Positions 46,401 to 53,866 of a stretch of 64,000 bases of DNA are shown piece after piece (position 1 is the stretch's first letter; every line of letters starts with the position of its first letter). The position numbers were made by a program, and so were the translations under genes. The notes beneath the pieces were generated by a model. The model was given only the letters and a program-made list of their open reading frames with translations, ran no database searches and had not been told where the DNA came from. The DNA is from JAZKFT01 sp040386335 (GTDB lineage: Bacteria > Bacteroidota > Bacteroidia > Chitinophagales > Chitinophagaceae): contig JAZKFT010000017.1 of NCBI GenBank assembly GCA_040386335.1, positions 248,001 to 312,000 on the forward strand. The letters run 5' to 3'.

Positions 46401-47195
46401 CCAGTTCCGGTAAGTGTAAGGGTGTACTATAAAAACACCGAACTGGACGATTACAAAACAGCCTCCGCACAACCGGCCCTGTCCAAAACAGACCTTACTG
46501 TGTACCACTACAACGGTATCAACGAAGACTGCGACAATAATAACAATGCGACCCCAATGGTGCCAAGAACCACTACCGCAGCAGATTTTGGCGCAACCGC
46601 ATTTTATCTCCAGGCCGATATTCCAAGCTTCAGCGAGATCGGGGTGAGCGGTGGCAGCCAGTCTTTACCTATTACCGGGTTGCAATTAAAAGGGCAGTTA
46701 AATGGGAACGTAGTAGGGCTGAAATGGAGCACATTAACAGAACAAAACAACCGTGGGTTTTATGTTGAAAGAAGTGCCGACGGTCTTCGTTTTACCAACA
46801 TTGGTTTTATTGCAGGTATCGGTAACAGCAATTTGCCACAACAATACCATTTCGATGATATCCCGGTAAACGCCGGTCCTGTAGTCTATTATCGCATCAG
46901 GCAAATTGACAATAATGGAACCTACTTGTACAGTAATACCATACCGGTAAAACTCAGCAAACAAAGCCCGGTGATTGTTTACCCCAATCCTGTGAAACAA
47001 ATGCTGTATATAGTAACGAACAGCCAACCGGTAAGCATTAAACTGCTGGATGCCGCAGGTAAAATGTTATGGATGAAACAATCTGGCGGTGGCAGCGAAA
47101 CGATCAATATGCAGTCATTAGCCAGTGGCAGCTACCTGTTGCAGCTACTGTATGCCGATGGAAGAAAAGAGAACAGGAAAGTAGTTAAGGAATAA
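43485..47195 (+). CDS. T9SS type A substrate with alternating Ig-like and PA14-like modules
   Basis: A 1236-residue secreted protein. A signal peptide (ends AHTQ-PRF) leads a discoidin-like domain (about 25-165). Then three units of about 238 residues follow, each an Ig-like segment with YQWQDS.A.GSWQ and WYRRKA, and a PA14-like segment with W.FY.., GFY, a DD...YKNG turn and EIRL.EYGG. The DNA of the three PA14-like parts starts near 44289, 45004 and 45719. The end carries VYPNPVKQMLYI...GSYLLQL, a type A sorting domain. It is exported by the type IX system; carbohydrate binding is likely from the PA14-like and discoidin folds. Confidence 0.85.
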   Translation: MKQFSTAVILLFLLCKAHTQPRFAVSVQAFSSNYGGCWDVSTIIGTPNVDPNGCGDKCNSWASSSADGQREYVELVFAGPAKRINKIRVWENNAPGAIDTIYAWNPTSSSWVIVMQRTAIGTTCIFPNPTGYEFPLTSFNVDRIRISQNSQVVGGWNEIDAVNIDSVGNGGSIGTDHQVCTTNGVPSLLTNIDSAFIGSSGVVYQWQDSVAAGSWQTLASANIASYQPAAIMQTTWYRRKATLGLDSVFSNTVRVIYLSSGNPSVVPLNSWNFYGFNGGDINLNGSVYTGFYNRPDLNINTGNDWDGNGSPSSAAGYIGCTVNNDNFILVAKRKGFPTNPYTLQLPSYDDWLQVYKNGTQVFFNGGGSAIVSLGQLSATDTIEIRLQEYGGGANFVANFSVTPLTGGTIGANQDLCLGDIPAVLNNNQGAFGGDSPGTIAYQWQDSTAGGSWQNIGMETNPTYQPPTLTVNHWYRRKASDIMGGLAYSNMVLLTVAAPAGDPTVLPVNAWNFYTYNANNFNFDPGVYRGFYTLNTQGFDTRNQWPSGGSPSTTTGWQGCPVPVDNFSMNIRRKGFTDGPYIANISGDDAHVVYKNGVMMYSAGCCSYVPNISLGRLTPSDTIEIRLAEYGGQAYVQFDLQQQALSPGTVSGSQSVCGSDIPAQLTNTQAAFGGFNPTFTYQWQDSTASGAWANIIGSNTTSYTPVPISQTTWFRRKVKDANNDSAYSNVLELTFTQRQGDTAQFGNNRWNVYAYIGQDAGLATNNYRGFYTDDTLNFDTRQRWDQNGTPTSATGYAGCPVGSDNFTTQYKRRGFPSGNYNLQIPSHDDGIYAYKNGRLIYSYGGCCNSNPTINVGYLNADSTIEFRLTEGGGQAYLGVNFALISSDVYDYVNTNCNQFGVINVSGNNWWDITDNTGKIVGSINPNGNNLGNVTLRMKHFGTGPANIPQNPGFIKYMARYFDWQCTAYPTANFPVPVSVRVYYKNTELDDYKTASAQPALSKTDLTVYHYNGINEDCDNNNNATPMVPRTTTAADFGATAFYLQADIPSFSEIGVSGGSQSLPITGLQLKGQLNGNVVGLKWSTLTEQNNRGFYVERSADGLRFTNIGFIAGIGNSNLPQQYHFDDIPVNAGPVVYYRIRQIDNNGTYLYSNTIPVKLSKQSPVIVYPNPVKQMLYIVTNSQPVSIKLLDAAGKMLWMKQSGGGSETINMQSLASGSYLLQLLYADGRKENRKVVKE

Positions 47196-47220
47196 GAAGT
47201 GTTTTTATAGCGTGTCAAAA

Positions 47221-47257
47221 AAAATCCTGTGGCCTGCTGTTGCACAGGATTTTTTTT
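47221..47257 (+). terminator. Rho-independent terminator
   Basis: A 9-bp stem AATCCTGTG / CACAGGATT (47223-47231 with 47243-47251) is followed by eight T. It ends the type A substrate gene. Confidence 0.85.
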
Positions 47258-47396
47258 GAAAGATGCCTGGTGACGTGGTTATTACCGTTGGTCCTTTTAA
47301 ACCAATGAGATTTTTGAGTGCTGTAACCTTTTTTTACCGGCTATCGTACTACCTTCAAACCTGCAAATACCAACACCGTTTAACCAAACAAACTGA

Positions 47397-48040
47397 ATGA
47401 CTGACCGCGAATACAACGAATGTGTAAACCAATACTCGGATAACGTGTACCGGTTCATCCTCAAAAACATACGGCATGCCGAGGATGCACAGGACGTGGT
47501 ACAAACGGCCTTTGAAAAGCTTTGGATAAACCGTGAAAATGTAGATGGAACAAAAGCAAAATCGTACCTGTTTACCATCGCNNNNNNNNNNNNNNNNNNN
47601 NNNNNNNNNNNNNNNNNNNNNNNNNNNNNNNNNNNNNNNNNNNNNNNNNNNNNNNNNNNNNNNNNNNNNNNNNNNNNNNNNTAAACCGTGAAAATGTAGA
47701 TGGAACAAAAGCAAAATCGTACCTGTTTACCATCGCCTATCACCAAATGATAGATCATATACGCAAGGTGAAAAGGATCAGCTATAAAGAAGACATACCG
47801 GAACAGGCCGGTGGTATTGAAATGCAGCCGCAGCGGTACATGCGCAAGCAATTGGATGAAGCCCTGGCCACTTTGACCGAAATACAACGTAACCTGGTGC
47901 TGCTTAAAGATTATGAAGGCTACAGTTACGAGGAAATAGGTCAGATAACAGGCCTCAATGCCAGCCAGGTTAAAGTGTATCTGCACCGCGCAAGGATGAT
48001 ATTGAGGAACTACCTGGTGAAAATTGAAAATGTAGTTTGA
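47397..48040 (+). CDS. ECF-type RNA polymerase sigma-70 factor, broken only by an assembly gap
   Basis: The first part (47397-47581) encodes region 2 (YRFILKNIRHAEDAQDVVQTAFEKLWINR) and the part after the gap encodes the end of region 2 and region 4 (LTEIQRNLVLLKDYEGYSYEEIGQITGLNASQVKVYLHRAR, in part). The 55 bases before the N-run (47527-47581) are repeated exactly after it (47682-47736). Joining 47581 directly to 47737 restores one frame of 162 residues, a complete ECF sigma factor. As assembled the frame is broken because the extra 155 bases are not a multiple of three. It precedes an anti-sigma-like gene and a barrel gene, forming a signalling unit. Confidence 0.88.
47582..47681. other. 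Assembly gap (100 N)
   Basis: Exactly 100 N between two identical 55-base flanks. The true gap is probably zero or negative. Confidence 0.98.
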
Positions 48041-48092
48041 TCAGGAAGCAAGTAGTGATTAGGAAGTAGTAAGTATTAAGTAATGAGGTTTG

Positions 48093-48155
48093 AAATCGTA
48101 AATCCGAAATCGTAATTAATAAATCATAAATCCGCAATCATAAATCATAAATCAG
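48093..48155. repeat. 7-bp degenerate tandem array (9 units) before the anti-sigma gene
   Basis: Nine consecutive 7-mers of the AAATCNN type (AAATCGT, AAATCCG, AAATCGT, AATTAAT, AAATCAT, AAATCCG, CAATCAT, AAATCAT, AAATCAG) end three bases before ATG 48159. A second, weaker series of AAGTANT units lies at about 48064-48085. Confidence 0.85.
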
Positions 48156-48158
48156 TTA

Positions 48159-49532
48159 ATGTTCATTACGCGTCATAATTACGAAGAATTCTTTTTGCTG
48201 CTGGCAGATGGTGAGTTGAGCCCGGCGCATGAAGAAGTGGTGCTGAAGTTCGTAAAACAACACCCGGACCTTGCAGAAGAACTGGAATTGATGATGGATT
48301 GCAGGCTGGAAGCAGAAGTGCCACCCATTTTTCCAAAAGAAAAGCTATTGAAACCAATCACCTGGAATGTGGATGAACCGGACGAAATACAAACACAACT
48401 GCTGGAACTATTAGATGGTGAGTTAGGAGACGAGGAAAGAATAGCGTTGGAAAAAAAGATCATGGCTGATGCGTCTTTACAATTGGAATGGGAGACTTTA
48501 AAAACTCATGGCAGGCTCGAAGCAGAACCCGCCCCTGTTTTTCCCAAAGAAAAACTGCTGAAACCTACTATCTGGAATGTGGATGAACCAGACACGGTGT
48601 ATGTACAAATGATGACTATGCTGGACAATGAACTGCCCGCCGCTGAGAAAGCAGTTTTAGAGGATAAAATAGCTGCTGATAAAGCACTTCAGATAGAATG
48701 GCAGAGTTTGCAAAAAGCAAGGTTAGTAGCTGCCGGGATCGTGTTCCCTAATAAAGAATCGCTATATAGGGAAAAGGAGCAAAGAAGGATTGGCGGCTGG
48801 ATACGCTGGGCCGCGGCTGCTGCCGTCATATTTGGCGCTGGTTGGTTTTTTTGGCCAAAAACCGAAACGATTACTACACCTGGGATGGCTACTAATACCC
48901 AAAATGGAAGCAAGAATAATGGCATAAAAGTATCGCCGCAGAAAGAGAATAACAGCCAGACTACGAATCCAGGCGAAACGGTCAATAAGGTGGAGAATAG
49001 CCAGGCCCCGGTAGCAAATACCAAAAATGAAACAACCAATTCATTGGCATCTGTAAATTCAAGTAAATCAGAAAAACTTAGCAGTAACGAAAAGACGACC
49101 AATAGAAACAAACCAACTCTATCCCGGCAACAATCCCTCGCTGTAAATGATGATGTAAGGAACAGTAACACCATAGCATCAATTTCTGATGGGGCCAATG
49201 AAACAGATCCGGTATCTCCAAGGGTAAGAAGCGTCATTACTGGAAATACAGGAAATAATGATGAAATGAAGCACGCTCAACCCAGGCAGTTAAGTTCCAT
49301 TCCGGCCAATTCACAGCACAATAAAAACGATTTATTCAGAACAGCATCTTACAAAGAAGATGTAACCGATAACGGCTCCGACGATGATGTGGTATATATC
49401 GCTGGTGCCAGGCTCAACAAGCAAAAAGTGAGGGGTGTATTCCGCGGTATTACCCGATCACTTTCCCGCAGTTTTACCAAAAGTAAAGTAGAGCCCGATA
49501 ATGAAGCCCCCGCATTGAGCAGGGGCCTATAA
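48159..49532 (+). CDS. Anti-sigma-like membrane protein with three tandem N-terminal repeats
   Basis: A 457-residue protein with one membrane segment at about 215-232 (WIRWAAAAAVIFGAGWFFW). The cytoplasmic part has three repeats of about 66 residues (about 9-72, 78-138, 146-205), each with LL.DGEL / MLDNEL, then an acidic helix. The first two also share EAE.P..FPKEKLLKP..WNVDEPD. The repeats resemble the small helical domain of zinc-less anti-sigma factors. The part beyond the membrane is a long Ser/Thr/Asn-rich stretch (about 240-400) and a basic end. It follows the ECF sigma gene by 118 bases and precedes a barrel gene, so it probably holds the sigma factor at the membrane. Confidence 0.7.
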   Translation: MFITRHNYEEFFLLLADGELSPAHEEVVLKFVKQHPDLAEELELMMDCRLEAEVPPIFPKEKLLKPITWNVDEPDEIQTQLLELLDGELGDEERIALEKKIMADASLQLEWETLKTHGRLEAEPAPVFPKEKLLKPTIWNVDEPDTVYVQMMTMLDNELPAAEKAVLEDKIAADKALQIEWQSLQKARLVAAGIVFPNKESLYREKEQRRIGGWIRWAAAAAVIFGAGWFFWPKTETITTPGMATNTQNGSKNNGIKVSPQKENNSQTTNPGETVNKVENSQAPVANTKNETTNSLASVNSSKSEKLSSNEKTTNRNKPTLSRQQSLAVNDDVRNSNTIASISDGANETDPVSPRVRSVITGNTGNNDEMKHAQPRQLSSIPANSQHNKNDLFRTASYKEDVTDNGSDDDVVYIAGARLNKQKVRGVFRGITRSLSRSFTKSKVEPDNEAPALSRGL

Positions 49533-49553
49533 CCCTAATATTCAAAAATCAAC

Positions 49554-49568
49554 TGCCCGGACCGGGCA
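49554..49568. repeat. Short GC-rich inverted repeat before the barrel gene
   Basis: TGCCCGG and CCGGGCA flank a single base, 14 bases before ATG 49583. There is no T-run; it could influence translation of the next gene or be an operator. Confidence 0.3.
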
Positions 49569-49582
49569 ACAAAAATCAACGA

Positions 49583-50440
49583 ATGAAAAAGACATTACTC
49601 GTATGGACAGCGATGCTGTTCGCAGGCATCGCTATGGCCCAAACAGATAGCACAAAAAATGACAATGATAAAGTGGACACCATCAGGATTGGTGGCATGG
49701 TCATCATTAAACGAAAAGGGGATTCAGATGCTGACAATGACAGGGATTTTAAAATGGCCTGGGACAGGCGCAACAAGCGGAACAAAAATGTAGAGACCTA
49801 TTATATGGTGATGGATTTTGGCTTTGCCAATTTTACCGACAAGACCAACTACGCTTCTGCCGAAGCTAAAAGCTATGCGAAAACGGTACGCCCTGGCGAA
49901 CAACCTTTTACAGCCAGTGACTTTAAGCTTCGCAATTTTAAATCGCTCAATTTCAACCTTTGGTTTTTTATACAAAAGCGTAACCTGATCAATCATGTTC
50001 TTAACCTGAAGTATGGCCTGGGTATTGAAACCAATAATTATCATTGGGAAAACGATCTGTCGTTTGTAAAAGGCACATTACCGTATGTATTCCGCGACAG
50101 CATTTCTTTTAGCAAAAACAAGCTGGCACTGGATTACCTGACCGTACCGGTAATGCTAAATATTAATACCAATCCTAAAAAGAGCCAGGCGTTGTCAATG
50201 AGTTTCGGGGCCAGCTTTGGATACCTGTACAGCGGTCGCACTAAACAAAAAAGCAGCGAAAGAGGCAAGCAGAAAGTGAGAAGTGCTTTTGATACAAAAG
50301 ACTGGAAAATAAGCCTGGTGGGTGAATTGGGTGTAGGGCCATTAAAACTTTATGGCAGCTATGTACCCCAGAATATTTTCGACCGCGGCCTTGATTTCCG
50401 CCCTTACAATATTGGCGTGAGGTTAGGTGGATGGGATTGA
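49583..50440 (+). CDS. Outer-membrane beta-barrel protein (PorT-like fold)
   Basis: A 285-residue protein with signal peptide ending GIAMAQ-TDS. After an acidic linker (about 25-65) it shows alternating strands of a small barrel (for example LNLKYGLGIETNNYHW, LDYLTVPVMLNINT, MSFGASFGYLYSG) and ends with a strand RPYNIGVRLGGWD. The fold resembles PorT-like outer-membrane proteins. It lies after the sigma and anti-sigma genes and is probably part of the same unit, as sensor or effector. Its ligand is unknown. Confidence 0.75.
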   Translation: MKKTLLVWTAMLFAGIAMAQTDSTKNDNDKVDTIRIGGMVIIKRKGDSDADNDRDFKMAWDRRNKRNKNVETYYMVMDFGFANFTDKTNYASAEAKSYAKTVRPGEQPFTASDFKLRNFKSLNFNLWFFIQKRNLINHVLNLKYGLGIETNNYHWENDLSFVKGTLPYVFRDSISFSKNKLALDYLTVPVMLNINTNPKKSQALSMSFGASFGYLYSGRTKQKSSERGKQKVRSAFDTKDWKISLVGELGVGPLKLYGSYVPQNIFDRGLDFRPYNIGVRLGGWD

Positions 50441-50475
50441 TCAGGCGCCCTCTCCCTGGTGCAGGAAAAGCTTTC

Positions 50476-50515
50476 AAAGGCCACAAGGAATTTATTCTTT
50501 GTGGCCTTTCTGTTT
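50476..50515 (+). terminator. Terminator hairpin
   Basis: An 11-bp perfect stem (50476-50486 with 50499-50509) with a short loop and T-rich surroundings follows the barrel gene by 35 bases. Confidence 0.75.
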
Positions 50516-50620
50516 GAACTTTCTTAGAAAATTGAAGGATTTTTTTGCCTGCTTAAAACCCACCCGTTTTCAACCCTTACATTTGTTTGTAGTTTTTTTG
50601 GTGAATGATCCTGCAAGACC

Positions 50621-50657
50621 ATTTTCACATTTCCACATTTTTCACATTTCCACATTA
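50621..50657. repeat. Short tandem array upstream of the aminotransferase
   Basis: Units TTTTCACA and TTTCCACA repeat with an 8-9 bp period and end seven bases before ATG 50665. It is nearly the same as the array before the E1 gene at 7262. Confidence 0.7.
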
Positions 50658-50664
50658 AGACACT

Positions 50665-51876
50665 ATGCTCACTATCAGTAACCGTGGCCTGCACATGCCG
50701 CCAAGCCCTATCCGCAAACTGGTTCCATTTGCCGAAGCGGCGAAGAAAAGAGGCATCAAAGTACACCATCTTAATATTGGCCAGCCAGATATAGAAACGC
50801 CAAGAATGGTGCTGGATGCGGTACGCAACAGCGACTTTAAAGTGTTGGAATACAGCCATAGTGCAGGCAATGAAAGCTATCGCAAAAAACTGGTGGAGTA
50901 CTACCAGCGTGTAGGTATTGATGTAACTCCTAACCAGATCATTGTAACCACCGGCGGATCCGAAGCAATCCTCTTTGGTTTTATGGCCTGCCTTGATGCA
51001 GGCGATGAAGTAATTATACCCGAACCGTTTTATGCCAATTATAATGGTTTCGCAGTGGAGGCCGATGTAACTGTTGTGCCTATTACTTCGCATATAGATA
51101 GCGGTTTTGCCCTGCCGCCCATCGAAGATTTTGAAAAGGTGATTACGCCCAAAACAAAGGCCATCGTTTTATGCAACCCCAATAACCCCACCGGTTATTT
51201 ATATAGCAAGGAAGAGATGGAAGTGTTGAAAGAGATCGTGGTGAAACACGACTTATTCCTCTTTGCTGACGAAGCCTACCGTGAGTTTTGTTACAGTGGT
51301 ACCCATACCAGCGCCATGCATTTGCAGGGTGCAGAACAAAACGTCGTGTTGATGGATACCATCAGTAAACGCTACAGTGCCTGCGGTGCGAGGCTGGGTG
51401 CCTTTGTTACCAAGAATCAACAGGTGCTGGATGCTGCCATGAAATTTGCGCAGGCCCGGTTAAGCCCGCCCTCCTTTGCTCAAATAGCTGCCGAAGCCGC
51501 TGTGGATCTTCCTGCAGATTATTTTGAAGCGCCCAAGGCTGAATACCTGTTGCGGAGGGATACCATCGTAAAACGCCTCAACGATATGACAGGTGTATTT
51601 TGCCCGAACCCCGGAGGTGCTTTTTATGCCATGGCAAAACTGCCCATTGATGATGCCGATATTTTTTGCCAATGGTTGCTGGAAAGCTTTAGCTATAAAA
51701 ATCAGACGGTGATGCTGGCGCCGGCAACGGGTTTTTATGGTACACCGGGCCTTGGTAAAAACGAAGTACGGCTAGCTTATGTGCTAAATGTAAATGACAT
51801 TAATGCCGCGATGGATTGCCTCCAGGAAGCATTAATTCAATACAGGAGCCACCATGTTGTAAGTATGCTGGGGTAA
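50665..51876 (+). CDS. Pyridoxal-phosphate aminotransferase, class I/II
   Basis: A 403-residue fold-type I aminotransferase resembling aspartate/aromatic aminotransferases. Motifs: NIGQPDIETP (about 33-42), IVTTGGSEAILFG (about 93-105), LCNPNNPTGYLYS (about 170-182), LFADEAYREF and the cofactor lysine in DTISKRYSACGARLG (about 230-244), then a C-terminal Arg in NEVRLAYV. It transfers amino groups between amino acids and 2-oxoacids in the cytoplasm; the exact substrate is not fixed by sequence. Confidence 0.92.
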   Translation: MLTISNRGLHMPPSPIRKLVPFAEAAKKRGIKVHHLNIGQPDIETPRMVLDAVRNSDFKVLEYSHSAGNESYRKKLVEYYQRVGIDVTPNQIIVTTGGSEAILFGFMACLDAGDEVIIPEPFYANYNGFAVEADVTVVPITSHIDSGFALPPIEDFEKVITPKTKAIVLCNPNNPTGYLYSKEEMEVLKEIVVKHDLFLFADEAYREFCYSGTHTSAMHLQGAEQNVVLMDTISKRYSACGARLGAFVTKNQQVLDAAMKFAQARLSPPSFAQIAAEAAVDLPADYFEAPKAEYLLRRDTIVKRLNDMTGVFCPNPGGAFYAMAKLPIDDADIFCQWLLESFSYKNQTVMLAPATGFYGTPGLGKNEVRLAYVLNVNDINAAMDCLQEALIQYRSHHVVSMLG

Positions 51877-51883
51877 ATCCGTG

Positions 51884-52716
51884 TTAGCCTTTGCCATCTT
51901 TCAATATTTGTTCCAGTATTTTTTTTCCCGACTCATTGTAGGGGTTAAGCTCTACGGATCTCCTGTACGTCTTAATGGCTTCTTCCTTGCGCCCAACTTT
52001 TAACAGTGCTTCGCCGTAGCTATCGTACGAATTCCAGCTTTTGGGAAATAACCTGAGATTGGCCTGGAATATTTCAAGGGTCTTATCATCCATATTGCTG
52101 CGCAACAGTTGGTAAGCCATAACGTTCATTCCGTCTTCGTCGAGTAAATAATTGCGGAATCTTTTTCCAGTCGTGAGAGGACTTTTCTTGCGGCAGGAAT
52201 GCCTTCATTCACGATCGTTTTGCCGTATAATGTCGCTACACCGGACCTGGGCAACGGAACCTTTTCGCCATTCAGAATCTTTAGTGCATTCATGGCAATA
52301 TTAAAGGCCCCGTTCTTTGTATTGTCAAACAATATGGTGGTTTGGTGCCTGGTTATGTTTCTCACCAGCATGATCTCTATGCCAACTCCCCCGCCATGAT
52401 GAAGGACCACTTTCCCCCGGGAGCTGTCGTGGGCTATCGACCAGCCGAGGCCATAACCCGAATTGTCGGTGGTGCCGGGTGTAATGCCATGAAAAGCAAG
52501 TTCGAGAGATGCCGGCTTCAATAGGCGGCCATGATAAAGCGCCTCGTCGTACTTTAATAGATCTTCTGTAGTGCTTACTATATCCCCATGCCCTTTGAAA
52601 TTATAGGTACCAAATATCCTGGTGTTTTCTGCCATAGTATCAATCCTGTCGGGCAAATCAGAAAACACACCAACACTCTGTTGTGTAATCCTTTTCCCAA
52701 AATCAGGTTTATTTTA
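51884..52716 (-). pseudogene. Remnant of a serine hydrolase (beta-lactamase class C-like) with TPR tail
   Basis: Two minus-strand frames carry the C-terminal part of a beta-lactamase-related protein. The 5' part (to about 52126) has GDIVSTTEDLLKYDEALYHG, GYGLGWSI and the HHGGG block (the HxG-like third motif). The 3' part (51884-52129) holds a TPR unit (NSYDSYGEALLKVGRKEEAIKTYRRS). They belong to one gene: the second frame continues upstream as NYLLDEDGMNVMAYQ, one base out of frame with the first near 52140. The N-terminal half with the SxxK catalytic serine is missing; a stop closes the frame near 52717. It is therefore both truncated and frameshifted. Confidence 0.8.
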
Positions 52717-52883
52717 TAGAAACTGGCTCAATGAGTTAGATAGTTTGTTAAGAAGTTTTTAAACAAATGAACCTGGTTGTTACCCTTTGGGTAAAATACT
52801 CCCTCACGAACAAAACTGGCACCATTTTTTAGAGGTTAAGAATGATAATCGAAAATCAAATCAATTAATAAATGAGGAGTATT

Positions 52884-53642
52884 ATGAAAAAACAACAGTC
52901 TATAGGCAGGTGGGCAATCATATCCCTTTCCATCTTGCTAATTTCGATAGCCTTTACATCTTGTAAAAAAACCAATAATGATAATAACGAAGAAATTCCG
53001 GCTGCAGGTTTAATGGCATTTAACCTTGCGCCAGGCACCGTGTCCGGTTTTGCAGTGTCCGGCAATAGTATTACTGCCAGCCCTTTGTTCTATGGGAGTT
53101 TTACAGGTGGGTATATCCGGTTATTTCCAGGCGATAGGACGATTCAGGCTTATGATTACAATACTGGTTCCAACTTAGCAAATAAAGCGATGAACCTGGA
53201 GAGAGATAAATATTATTCAGCATTTTTGGTAGGCACCTCACCAAATTTCCAGCAGATAGTGGTGAGAGACAATATTGACAGCCTGGCTTCTGCCAGCCAA
53301 TCTTTTGTCAGGTATATAAATGCTATTCCTGATGCTTCAAGCCCGACGGTGACTATTAGTAATGGTGGCGAAAATGTGGTCAACCAGAATGCAGCATTCA
53401 CATCGGTGTCAGAATTTGTGGTTATTAATCCGGGTGATGTTACCATTACGGTCAACAATGGTGGTAACATCAATGCGACCCGTACTGTTACATTACAATC
53501 GCAAAAAATTTATACCATTTTACTGTCCGGTAAACCCGGTGGTATAGGCGACGAGGCGGTGCAGATTAAATACATTCAAAACGGCACCGTGGATGACTTG
53601 CCAGGTATGGTCAATCCCGGAGCGGCGGACCAGGGGAACTAG
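52884..53642 (+). CDS. DUF4397 lipoprotein
   Basis: A 252-residue lipoprotein with lipobox ISIAFTSC-KKT at about residue 26. The mature part looks like the DUF4397 family: two beta-sandwich-like segments, the second with FVRYINAIPDASSPTVTISNGG (given in part) and IYTILLSGKPG. It is anchored in the outer membrane or periplasm; function unknown. ATG 52884 is preferred to 52872 because a GAGGAG ribosome site lies 6 bases before it, unusual in this window. A terminator follows. Confidence 0.82.
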   Translation: MKKQQSIGRWAIISLSILLISIAFTSCKKTNNDNNEEIPAAGLMAFNLAPGTVSGFAVSGNSITASPLFYGSFTGGYIRLFPGDRTIQAYDYNTGSNLANKAMNLERDKYYSAFLVGTSPNFQQIVVRDNIDSLASASQSFVRYINAIPDASSPTVTISNGGENVVNQNAAFTSVSEFVVINPGDVTITVNNGGNINATRTVTLQSQKIYTILLSGKPGGIGDEAVQIKYIQNGTVDDLPGMVNPGAADQGN

Positions 53643-53663
53643 AATCGGTTTTATTTTTTTGAG

Positions 53664-53695
53664 AATCCGGCTATTATCAATGGCCGGATTTTTTG
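53664..53695 (+). terminator. Rho-independent terminator
   Basis: An 8-bp stem AATCCGGC / GCCGGATT (53664-53671 with 53683-53690) followed by a T-run ends the DUF4397 gene. Confidence 0.85.
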
Positions 53696-53866
53696 TGTGC
53701 AATAGGGTTTGAGCTTCGTTAAAAAAGGGATTTGTAAGCTGCATATTCTTTAGTGAGGCCCGGTGGTGTTGATGGAAAACTTCCTGTTTTCCTCATTTTT
53801 AAAAAACTAGTCCTGACCAGGTTTATATTAGAGAGGCTTTGTCCCAGATGAATGCCGTTTGTTTTT

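Noticed and set aside
47397..48040. Sigma factor as a true pseudogene
   Set aside because: The break coincides with the N-run and duplicated flanks; merging the flanks restores the frame.
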